DNA from: Rikenellaceae bacterium
GTDB lineage: Bacteria > Bacteroidota > Bacteroidia > Bacteroidales > UBA932
Assembly: GCA_900769735.1 (NCBI GenBank)
Contig: CAAGHY010000111.1
Location: forward strand, 1 to 8,054
DNA length: 8,054 nt
Reading direction: 5' to 3'
In this document: in pieces, positions 1-5,647 of the stretch
Layout of the letters: each line of letters opens with the position of its first letter
How positions within the stretch are numbered: position 1 is the stretch's first letter
Notes under the pieces: generated by a model
The model's input: only the letters and a program-made list of their open reading frames with translations
What the model was told of the DNA's origin: nothing
Databases searched by the model: none
Program-made: the position numbers and the translations under genes

Positions 1-40
1 AAGTGGGAATAATGCTGAACCTGAAAAATGTATATATAAG

Positions 41-70
41 AAAACCGGATCAAAATTACTTTTGACCCGG
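41..70 (-). terminator. Intrinsic terminator of the gadB-gadC operon
   Basis: Read on the minus strand, an 11-bp stem (arms at 60-70 and 45-55, one G-U wobble in the middle) closes a four-base GTAA loop and is followed by TTTTCTT. It begins 8 bases after the gadC stop codon. On the plus strand the wobble becomes an A-C mismatch and the next bases are CCTCTTTTT, so weak bidirectional action for a gene left of the window is possible. Bases 1-40 show no other feature. Confidence 0.85.
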
Positions 71-78
71 CCTCTTTT

Positions 79-1539
79 TCATTTCTGCACTTCCCAGTGG
101 AAAGGCTCAAATTCTGTATCTTTGGATAGCCAGCTCTGCTTTCTGTTTGCATATATTATGAAAGGTACACCAACCAGAACTATACACCCTATGAACAGAA
201 CGGAATACCATACGGCATTGCTTCCTGTAGCAATTTGTGCTGGAGGGATAAAGCTGAGGACAAATGCTAGCAATGAACCGCAGAATCCCAAACCGCTTAT
301 AATCCACATAAGGGCATTGCCTTTCCTGCCAATCCTGTAAGGGCGGTCATAGTTCTTCATATTGTACCTCAACTTGATGGCTGCCGCAAACATTATCATA
401 TACATTATAAGGTAAAGTATAACTGTAAGCTGGCTCAATATCTGGTAAAAGCTCTGCACAGAAGGCATTACCACAAACAGCAGACTCAACAGTGTTACAA
501 TGCCACCCTGAACAAGAAGGATATTGCGCTGCACTCCATTTTCATTGGCTTTCTGGAAAAACGGAGGCAGATAACCTGCTTTACCAACAGCATATATACC
601 TTTTGAAGGACCGGATACCCAAGTTATCACACTTGCAAGTACACCGAATGCCAATGCTACGGCTATTACAGGTGACAACCAGCTTGCCTTCAAGTATGCA
701 AAGTATTTGTCAAATCCTATAAGGAGGCTCTGGGTAAGGTTTATATCCTTCTGAGGAATAATGACGCCCAATGCAAAAGTTCCCAGAACAAAAATCACCA
801 CAGTAATTATGGCTCCTATAAATATTGCCTTAGGATAGTTCTTGCCCGGATTGTCCATATCCGTCACATATACACCACCCATCTCCATACCTGCATAAAA
901 GAGGAATATTCCCGATGCCAATACCAGATTGTTGAAGTTGGTGAGATCAGGGAAGAAGCTTCCGTGGAAGTCCATCTGTGAAACACCTCCTGTTGCAAGA
1001 TATACAATTCCAAGAACTACAAGCAAACCCGCAGGAATGATTGTGCCCACAAGACCTCCAATTTTGGCTATCTTGCCAACCCATCCCATACCTTTAAGTG
1101 AAATGAATGTAGCCAGCCAGTAAATTACAAGTACCACTACAAGAGAGTAGATTCTGTTGGAAGCCAATGCCATATCGTGGGTCTGGCTCATACCTGTAAA
1201 GGCAATTGCAACAGCTCCGAATGTAAGTACCGTAGGGTACCAGATTGTATTCTGTATCCACTGGATCCATATTGCAAGGAATCCCCATTTCTTGCCGAAC
1301 GCCTCTCCTACCCAACGGAATACACCTCCCTGCTTGTCCTTGAACATTGCAGCCAGCTCCGCTGCAACCAATGATGTGGGGATAAGGAACACCACTGCGG
1401 CAAACAGATAATAAAATGCCGAACTTATACCATATTCAGCCTCTGCCGGCAAGCCCCTCAGACTCACTACGGCAGTTACGTTCATGATTGCAAGGGTAAA
1501 CACACCCAATTTGGCAATCTTCTTTGTATCAGTAGCCAT
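79..1539 (-). CDS. gadC: GadC-like glutamate:GABA antiporter (APC superfamily)
   Basis: This encodes a 486-residue polytopic inner-membrane protein with about 12 hydrophobic segments. By family it imports glutamate in exchange for the GABA made by GadB, exporting the product of a proton-consuming reaction. Segments resembling E. coli GadC are visible: the N-terminal MAT start, GGVFRWVGEAFG (71-82), FFPDLTNF (195-202), the YAGMEM helix followed by DMDNPGKNYP (215-236), WVSGPSKGIYA (307-317) and the final helix ending PFIIYANRK (459-467). Only about 20 residues follow that helix, against roughly 45 in E. coli, so the C-terminal pH plug is missing or much reduced. It lies 103 bases downstream of gadB on the same strand. 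No clear promoter or Shine-Dalgarno site was found in the gap, so co-transcription is likely. The function rests on similarity and on the gadB neighbour; another amino-acid antiporter of the family is less likely. Confidence 0.9.
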   Translation of the reverse strand: MATDTKKIAKLGVFTLAIMNVTAVVSLRGLPAEAEYGISSAFYYLFAAVVFLIPTSLVAAELAAMFKDKQGGVFRWVGEAFGKKWGFLAIWIQWIQNTIWYPTVLTFGAVAIAFTGMSQTHDMALASNRIYSLVVVLVIYWLATFISLKGMGWVGKIAKIGGLVGTIIPAGLLVVLGIVYLATGGVSQMDFHGSFFPDLTNFNNLVLASGIFLFYAGMEMGGVYVTDMDNPGKNYPKAIFIGAIITVVIFVLGTFALGVIIPQKDINLTQSLLIGFDKYFAYLKASWLSPVIAVALAFGVLASVITWVSGPSKGIYAVGKAGYLPPFFQKANENGVQRNILLVQGGIVTLLSLLFVVMPSVQSFYQILSQLTVILYLIMYMIMFAAAIKLRYNMKNYDRPYRIGRKGNALMWIISGLGFCGSLLAFVLSFIPPAQIATGSNAVWYSVLFIGCIVLVGVPFIIYANRKQSWLSKDTEFEPFHWEVQK

Positions 1540-1642
1540 ATATAATGAGTTTTATATGCAACAGATACGGGTTACTGCATCAAAATGGAAAAATGTCTCA
1601 CCCGCACCTGTGCCACAATTAAGAATGATGTTCAAGAAAAGT

Positions 1643-3046
1643 TTAATGGGTAAACACTTTACCTTTCTGCTGTTCCTGTTTTTCGTAAGCAATACGGGAA
1701 GGGGTTGGATACTCCAGTTTCTCCAGTTCCGCTACAGCAGCTGCCATATCATTCAGCATCATATCTGCCATATCCCTTGTAAATCCCTGTTTGACTACAA
1801 CCCTCATAACCACTATATCCTCCAATGATGCAGGGAGTGTATAGGCAGGAACCATCCACCCTGATTGTTTAAGTTTGTCCTGCAGATCATACAGTGTCCA
1901 TTTTGCACTCTTGTCATACTCCTCATCCAAATGCCAGATGAAAAGCGGGTTCACCACTTCAGATGCGTAATTATGGAACTGCGGGAATTCTGCAATCTTG
2001 CTCCATATATATTTTGCAACCTCCAGAGAGTTCTTCTGGATTGCCTTGTACCCCTCAAAGCCCAACCTTATATAGTTGTAGTATTGTCCAAGAATCTGTG
2101 CACCCGGACGGGAGAAGTTCAATCCAACCTGTGAGATTTCTGCTCCAAGGTAGTTTACAGAGAAATTCATCTCATCAGGGAGATACTGTTTGTCTTTCCA
2201 GATAACCCATCCCAAACCTGGATATACAAGGCCGTATTTATGACCGGATGTACTTATTGAAAGTACCCATTTCAATCTGAAGTCCCATTTTCTCTCAGGA
2301 TTGAGGAAAGGCAATATGTATCCTCCGGATGCTGCATCCACGTGGATTGGAATATCATATCCTGTTTTAGCATTGAATTCGTCAAGTGCTGCATCCAAAG
2401 CCTCAACATCATCATTAAGGCCTGTCCAGGTTACACCCTGAATTGGCACTACACAAATTGTATTCTCGTCACAATACTGAAGTGCAAGCTGAGGATCAAG
2501 GGTGATATGCTCCCTTGAAATTGGGACCTGCCTCATTTCTACCTGCCATAATTGTGAGAATTTTTCCCAGACCACCTGCATACCGGTACTTATTACAAAG
2601 TTCGGCTTGTCATATGGCTTGCCCTGTGCAATTCTCCTTTTTTTCCATCTCAACCATGCTGCAATTCCTCCAAGCATACACGCCTCACTGGAACCGATGC
2701 CCACCGCACCTGTTTTCCATTTGCGTTTCTCCGGAGTATTCCACAGGTTGGCAAGGATATTTATGCATTTTCCGTTCATTACCGCTACCCTCGGATACTC
2801 GGTTTCATCTATATAGTTGATGTTGATGGCCTCATTCATAAGTTTTGTGGCATATTCATCCATATAGGTGGTTACGAATGTGGCCAGGTTCAACATTGGA
2901 TTTGTCTGGGGATAGGTCTCCTCCTTGACAATCTGATATGCTACCTGCGGATCTGTAGGGTATTGTGGAATTACATCTGCCGGTGCCGGTTCAAGGACTC
3001 TCTCTGATGCAAAAATAGGGGTCTGCAAATTTTTTTCTTCTTTCAT
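1643..3046 (-). CDS. gadB: Glutamate decarboxylase GadB
   Basis: This encodes a 467-residue cytoplasmic PLP-dependent decarboxylase (E. coli GadB has 466) that turns glutamate plus a proton into GABA and CO2. The PLP lysine is K270 in the SGHKYG motif, preceded by H269. The pyridine-nitrogen aspartate is D237 in HVDAASGG. Q157, T206, T56 and D80 fall at a constant offset of six from E. coli Q163, T212, T62 and D86, so the active site looks complete. The GSSEACMLGG loop is at 118-127. The last residue is H467, where E. coli has its penultimate H465, which blocks the active site at neutral pH; a similar autoinhibition is plausible but inferred. The start is the ATG after a short AT-rich leader without a Shine-Dalgarno site. 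It heads the gadB-gadC operon and is divergent from perR. Confidence 0.96.
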   Translation of the reverse strand: MKEEKNLQTPIFASERVLEPAPADVIPQYPTDPQVAYQIVKEETYPQTNPMLNLATFVTTYMDEYATKLMNEAININYIDETEYPRVAVMNGKCINILANLWNTPEKRKWKTGAVGIGSSEACMLGGIAAWLRWKKRRIAQGKPYDKPNFVISTGMQVVWEKFSQLWQVEMRQVPISREHITLDPQLALQYCDENTICVVPIQGVTWTGLNDDVEALDAALDEFNAKTGYDIPIHVDAASGGYILPFLNPERKWDFRLKWVLSISTSGHKYGLVYPGLGWVIWKDKQYLPDEMNFSVNYLGAEISQVGLNFSRPGAQILGQYYNYIRLGFEGYKAIQKNSLEVAKYIWSKIAEFPQFHNYASEVVNPLFIWHLDEEYDKSAKWTLYDLQDKLKQSGWMVPAYTLPASLEDIVVMRVVVKQGFTRDMADMMLNDMAAAVAELEKLEYPTPSRIAYEKQEQQKGKVFTH

Positions 3047-3061
3047 ATCTTTATGTATTTA

Positions 3062-3099
3062 ATTGTTGTGCCTTTCAAATTGGCTTTCTATTCAACAAT
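3062..3099. repeat. Inverted repeat ATTGTTG/CAACAAT in the gadB leader or promoter
   Basis: ATTGTTG at 3062-3068 and its exact reverse complement at 3093-3099 are separated by 24 bases, with centres 31 bp apart, about three helical turns. A nested GCC/GGC pair (3071-3073 and 3082-3084 region) lies inside. The arms flank the weak gadB -7 candidate. It could be an operator or a leader stem-loop. A chance repeat of seven bases cannot be excluded. Confidence 0.4.
3076..3083 (-). promoter_or_regulatory. Weak candidate -7 element for gadB
   Basis: On the minus strand CCAATTTG keeps the TTTG of the Bacteroidota -7 consensus TAnnTTTG but not the TA. It lies 29 bases from the gadB start. No convincing -33 TTTG is present; only a TTTT lies at roughly the right distance. 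This is the best candidate seen for the operon promoter, but it is weak and may need an activator. Confidence 0.25.
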
Positions 3100-3140
3100 G
3101 GAAAACGGGTTTGGTTGCAGTCAATTTCTATCGGGAAGAA

Positions 3141-3188
3141 AAAATTATTAATTTTCTTTAAAAAATTATTTGCATATAATAATTATTT
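3141..3188. promoter_or_regulatory. Candidate PerR operator region: overlapping AT-rich palindromes
   Basis: Three dyads lie here. AAAATTA-T-TAATTTT (3141-3155) is a perfect 7-1-7 palindrome, the spacing used by Fur-family boxes, though its sequence does not match the PerR consensus. AATTATT (3164-3170) and AATAATT (3178-3184) are exact inverted arms 7 bases apart and cover the -33 element. ATATAATAATTATTT (3174-3188) matches the Bacillus PerR box TTATAATnATTATAA at 11 of 14 positions and sits in the spacer between the -33 and -7 elements. The position suits autorepression of perR-rbr. The DNA is very AT-rich, so chance palindromes are expected. Confidence 0.4.
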
Positions 3189-3200
3189 TAATTTACTTTG
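3169..3200 (+). promoter_or_regulatory. Bacteroidota-type promoter of perR-rbr
   Basis: A -33 TTTG at 3169-3172 and a -7 TTACTTTG at 3193-3200 (one mismatch to TAnnTTTG) are separated by 20 bp, the usual spacing for the primary sigma factor of this phylum. Transcription should begin about 5-8 bases downstream, leaving a leader of roughly 20 bases before the ATG at 3226. This promoter also argues against the upstream in-frame ATG at 3115, which would precede it. Confidence 0.7.
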
Positions 3201-3225
3201 CACTCAGAACAGAAACGGAAAGGAT

Positions 3226-3636
3226 ATGTTAATACTAAAAGAAAAAATAAAGGAGGCAGGACTTAAGGCAACACCTCAAAGAATTGCGGTTTATGAGGCA
3301 ATGAGAAAATTGGGGCACGCTTGCGTAGATATGGTTGCTGAGGAGATCAGACACACTTACCCAACCCTTACAATTGCAACAATTTACAATGTACTGGAAT
3401 CTTTTGTAAATGCCGGCCTGCTGGTTAGACGTTTCAGTTCAAACAACAAGATGTATTTTGATGTAAATGTGTACGAACACGCCCATTTTTATGACACACA
3501 GGAGAATGCTTATGAAGATTTTCACGACCCTGAACTTGTGAAAATGGTAATGGAGTACATTTCTACAAAAAAAATTGATAATTTTGACATAAAAAGCGTA
3601 GATATACAGCTTGTAGGAAAAAGGATAACAGCTTAA
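3226..3636 (+). CDS. perR: PerR-like Fur-family peroxide regulator without structural zinc cysteines
   Basis: This encodes a 136-residue cytoplasmic DNA-binding repressor of the Fur family. The N-terminal winged helix includes ATPQR (15-19) and the recognition-helix motif TIATIYNVLESF (49-60). Aligned with Bacillus PerR, the regulatory metal ligands H37, D85, H91, H93 and D104 match H31, D79, H85, H87 and D98. Aspartate at the last position, rather than the glutamate typical of Fur, points to peroxide sensing by Fe-dependent histidine oxidation. Both structural-zinc CxxC motifs are absent: the first reads D90-T-Q-E93, and the C-terminus ends without cysteine. The only cysteine is C33. The ATG at 3226 was chosen because it places the conserved N-terminus correctly and follows the promoter; an in-frame ATG at 3115 lies upstream of that promoter. 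It is followed after 44 bases by rubrerythrin, its likely target. A Fur-like iron regulator is the alternative. Confidence 0.88.
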   Translation: MLILKEKIKEAGLKATPQRIAVYEAMRKLGHACVDMVAEEIRHTYPTLTIATIYNVLESFVNAGLLVRRFSSNNKMYFDVNVYEHAHFYDTQENAYEDFHDPELVKMVMEYISTKKIDNFDIKSVDIQLVGKRITA

Positions 3637-3665
3637 ATTAAAAATAATAACAAACAATAAAATAT

Positions 3666-3671
3666 AAGGAG
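3666..3671 (+). promoter_or_regulatory. Strong Shine-Dalgarno site of rubrerythrin
   Basis: AAGGAG lies 9 bases before the rubrerythrin ATG at 3681. Strong sites like this are uncommon in this phylum; the other genes here have weak sites or none. Together with the codon bias of the gene it indicates high expression. The 44-base perR-rbr gap holds no TAnnTTTG element, so rbr is probably transcribed from the perR promoter. Confidence 0.7.
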
Positions 3672-3680
3672 AAACAAATT

Positions 3681-4256
3681 ATGGCAACACTTAAAGGTAC
3701 ACAGACTGAGAAAAATCTATTGACAGCTTTTGCTGGTGAGTCACAGGCTAGAACAAGATATACATTCTTTGCAAGCGTGGCAAAGAAAGAGGGTTATGAG
3801 CAGATTGCAGCTGTATTTGCTGAGACTGCAGACCAGGAGAAAGAGCACGCTAAAAGATTCTTCAAATTCTTGGAGGGTGGCGATCTTGAGATTACAGCTA
3901 CTTACCCTGCAGGTAAAATTGGTACAACTGCCGAGAACCTTTTGGCAGCAGCTATGGGCGAGAACGAGGAGTGGAGCGAGGCTTATCCTCATATGGCAGA
4001 GGTAGCATTGGCAGAGGGTTTCCCTCAGGTTGCAGTTGCATTCAAGGAGATTGCTAAAGTTGAGGCTATGCACGAGGAGAGATACCGCACATTGCTTGCA
4101 AGAGTTGAGGCTGGTAAAGTATTTGAGAGAGACGAGGCTATTGAGTGGCAGTGCAGAAACTGCGGTTACGTTTACACAGGCTTGAAAGCTCCAGGAACTT
4201 GTCCTGCTTGCTTGCACCCACAAGCTTACTTTGAGCCTAAAAAATGGAACTACTAA
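3681..4256 (+). CDS. rbr: Rubrerythrin, peroxide-scavenging diiron protein
   Basis: This encodes a 191-residue cytoplasmic protein, the usual length of classical rubrerythrin. By family it reduces hydrogen peroxide to water with electrons from NAD(P)H passed through a rubredoxin-type iron centre, protecting anaerobes. The N-terminal four-helix domain (about 1-145) carries all diiron ligands: E20, E53, H56, E94, E97, E128 and H131, matching Desulfovibrio E20, E53, H56, E94, E97, E127 and H130. The C-terminal rubredoxin domain has C158-x2-C161-G and C174-P-x-C177. All 25 glutamates use GAG, unlike the mixed usage nearby, a sign of strong translational selection. It follows perR by 44 bases, has a strong ribosome site and ends before an intrinsic terminator, so perR-rbr forms a two-gene unit, likely derepressed by peroxide. 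Confidence 0.97.
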   Translation: MATLKGTQTEKNLLTAFAGESQARTRYTFFASVAKKEGYEQIAAVFAETADQEKEHAKRFFKFLEGGDLEITATYPAGKIGTTAENLLAAAMGENEEWSEAYPHMAEVALAEGFPQVAVAFKEIAKVEAMHEERYRTLLARVEAGKVFERDEAIEWQCRNCGYVYTGLKAPGTCPACLHPQAYFEPKKWNY

Positions 4257-4277
4257 TATTGGATTATGTGTGTGATT

Positions 4278-4307
4278 GAGCCGCCCGGGATTTCCGGGCG
4301 GTTTTTT
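4278..4307 (+). terminator. Intrinsic terminator after rubrerythrin
   Basis: CCGCCCGG (4281-4288) and CCGGGCGG (4294-4301) form a perfect 8-bp GC stem around a GATTT loop, followed by six T (4302-4307). Bases 4278-4280 can extend the stem by weak pairs with the start of the T tract. It begins 21 bases after the rbr stop and should end the perR-rbr transcript. Confidence 0.93.
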
Positions 4308-4310
4308 ACT

Positions 4311-4318
4311 TATCTTTG
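4311..4318 (+). promoter_or_regulatory. -7 element of the EamA transporter gene
   Basis: TATCTTTG matches TAnnTTTG exactly and lies 16 bases before the ATG at 4335, so the leader would be only about 10 bases. It starts three bases after the T tract of the rbr terminator. The expected -33 region falls inside the terminator hairpin and contains no TTTG. Confidence 0.65.
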
Positions 4319-4334
4319 CAGAAACTTTTGGATT

Positions 4335-5300
4335 ATGAGAAGCATTAAAGGTCTGGTGATGGCCATATTGTCATCTGCAACATTTGGATTGATACCTTTG
4401 TTTTCAATCCCACTTATGGAGAACCCCGGCAATCCTTCACTTGAACTTAATCTGGATAACGTATGCTTCTACAGATTCCTTTTTTCTGCCCTGCTGATGG
4501 GTATCATTGTTTTTGCAAAGAACCTTTTCAGAACGGAGGTTGGATGCGGGATTAAAGGAGCTCTTAAAAGTTCTTTTGGAGTATCTCCAAAACAGTTTTT
4601 CCTTCTGCTGCTCATTTCAGTATTTTATGCATCAACAAGCATCTTCCTTACAGCTTCATACACAATTGGAGAAATTCCAAGCGGAATAGCCACAACAATG
4701 CATTTTCTGTATCCGGTTTTTGTAACTGGAACAATGATCCTGTTCTTGGGAGAAAAAATCACCTGGCATAAATCCCTTGCAGTGCTGCTCGCCTTTGGTG
4801 GCGTCTATTTCCTCAGTGGAGCATCATTCGGGGAAGGAACATCCCTCAATCCATTGGGACTTTTATTTGTACTTGTAACCATTTTCACATACGGATCGTA
4901 TATCATTGGGGTAAACAATATAAAGCCCATTGCAGCAATGAACGGGATGAAACTCACATTTTATGTACTGGCTTTCTCCTGTCTGCTGTTTATGTGCAAT
5001 ATCCTTGTTAAAGGCGGTGAATTCCAACCTATAACAACCTTCCACCAATGGTGGAACATTCTTGCACTTGCCTTTGTACCTACACTGGTCTCAGACCTTA
5101 CACTGGTATATGCAATACAGCTTATAGGTTCAACCATTACAGCCATACTTGGCTGTATGGAACCCCTTACTGCAGTTCTTGTTGGCATTACAGTTTTTGG
5201 AGAGAGGCTCAATTCAAACCAGGGCATTGGGATGGTACTGGTTTTCATTGCCGTATATCTTGTCATAGCAGCACAAAGCAGACAACAGAAAACAGAATAG
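4335..5300 (+). CDS. EamA/DMT-family transporter
   Basis: This encodes a 321-residue inner-membrane protein with about ten hydrophobic helices in two tandem EamA halves (about 6-160 and 173-312). The first half has the helix ATTMHFLYPVFV (119-130) followed by LGEKITW (138-144). The second has the equivalent GCMEPLTAVLVGITVFGERL (273-292). These paired proline-containing helices ending in GE are characteristic of drug/metabolite transporters, which export or exchange small metabolites. The substrate cannot be read from the sequence or the neighbours. The ATG at 4335 follows an exact -7 element; an in-frame ATG at 4266 is rejected because translation from it would run through the rbr terminator and that promoter. 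The gene probably forms its own transcription unit. Confidence 0.88.
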   Translation: MRSIKGLVMAILSSATFGLIPLFSIPLMENPGNPSLELNLDNVCFYRFLFSALLMGIIVFAKNLFRTEVGCGIKGALKSSFGVSPKQFFLLLLISVFYASTSIFLTASYTIGEIPSGIATTMHFLYPVFVTGTMILFLGEKITWHKSLAVLLAFGGVYFLSGASFGEGTSLNPLGLLFVLVTIFTYGSYIIGVNNIKPIAAMNGMKLTFYVLAFSCLLFMCNILVKGGEFQPITTFHQWWNILALAFVPTLVSDLTLVYAIQLIGSTITAILGCMEPLTAVLVGITVFGERLNSNQGIGMVLVFIAVYLVIAAQSRQQKTE

Positions 5301-5316
5301 CAACTTATGGTTGCTA
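5298..5316 (+). other. Stem-loop at the stop codon of the transporter gene
   Basis: TAGCAAC (5298-5304, starting with the TAG stop) and GTTGCTA (5310-5316) form a perfect 7-bp stem with a TTATG loop. It is followed by CCCCTTACC, not a T tract, so it is not a standard intrinsic terminator. It may protect the mRNA end or act as a weak terminator. Confidence 0.4.
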
Positions 5317-5337
5317 CCCCTTACCTGCATTGAATGG

Positions 5338-5345
5338 TAATTTTG
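5338..5345 (+). promoter_or_regulatory. -7 element upstream of the 82-residue ORF
   Basis: TAATTTTG matches TAnnTTTG exactly and lies 36 bases before the ATG at 5382. The nearest -33-like TTG is at 5311-5313, 24 bp upstream, which is longer than ideal and overlaps the preceding stem-loop. Confidence 0.5.
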
Positions 5346-5381
5346 CAGATACAGGCAATCTACAATAACTGCACTAGAAAT

Positions 5382-5630
5382 ATGAAAGGTATTAAAGTGG
5401 GCAATTTCCTTATGTACCGCAATTCGCTGGTATGTCTTATCTGCAACATAACATCAAACGGCAATGATGCCCCTACAAGCATTACAGGGATAGACAGCAA
5501 TAATCTGCTCCACGAGGGTCCTGTAAGTGACTGGTCATCCGTAATTGGACATACTGATGCAATGTTGAGGTTCGGTGACAACGTTTTCAGGAATATTCTG
5601 CAAAGTAAAGAGGCAAAGGCAAAAGGATAA
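5382..5630 (+). CDS. Hypothetical small protein (82 residues)
   Basis: I do not recognise this gene with certainty. The ORF encodes 82 residues with no membrane segment and no signal peptide. It begins MKGIKVGNFLMYRNSLVCLI and contains GIDSNNLLHEGPV (36-48) and AMLRFGDNVF (60-69). The pattern of a start like KVGNFLMY, then a short beta-rich stretch, then xGPV and LRFG loosely recalls the small Bacteroidales proteins of phage and mobile regions that read RIGN..Y..G and end PIPLTEEWLLKFGF; this is a weak resemblance from memory. The codons look like those of neighbouring genes. A -7 element lies upstream, and the stop is 17 bases before the permease gene. Two cysteines (C18, C21) form a CxxC with LI between. 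The 5334 in-frame ATG is rejected because it precedes the -7 element. Confidence 0.55.
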   Translation: MKGIKVGNFLMYRNSLVCLICNITSNGNDAPTSITGIDSNNLLHEGPVSDWSSVIGHTDAMLRFGDNVFRNILQSKEAKAKG

Positions 5631-5634
5631 TTGC

Positions 5635-5642
5635 TATCTTTG
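5635..5642 (+). promoter_or_regulatory. -7 element directly before the permease gene
   Basis: TATCTTTG matches TAnnTTTG exactly and ends only five bases before the ATG at 5648. Transcription would start at or within a base or two of the start codon, giving a leaderless or nearly leaderless mRNA. No -33 TTTG is seen at the expected spacing. Read-through from the small ORF upstream could provide a second, leadered transcript. Confidence 0.6.
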
Positions 5643-5647
5643 CCAAG

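Noticed and set aside
1540..1642. Separate promoter or terminator between gadB and gadC
   Set aside because: On the minus strand TATCTGTTG only approximates the -7 element with an insertion, and the GCAC-AG-GTGC repeat has too small a loop and no T tract.
3115..3225. N-terminal extension of PerR from the ATG at 3115
   Set aside because: It would cover the promoter elements at 3169-3200, and Fur-family proteins begin near the methionine at 3226.
3741..4223. 160-codon minus-strand open frame opposite rubrerythrin
   Set aside because: Rubrerythrin has full domain and ligand evidence; the antisense frame is open because of its biased codons and shows no family features.
4266..4334. Upstream start of the EamA transporter at 4266
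   Set aside because: It would be translated through the rbr terminator and the -7 element, and the extra residues do not resemble a membrane helix.
5298..5316. Stem-loop as an intrinsic terminator of the transporter gene
   Set aside because: The stem is perfect but no T tract follows, so it is listed only as a stem-loop.
5301..5647. Cobalamin riboswitch or other leader RNA before the permease gene
   Set aside because: The region is mostly an open frame with a promoter on each side, and no conserved riboswitch core was recognised.
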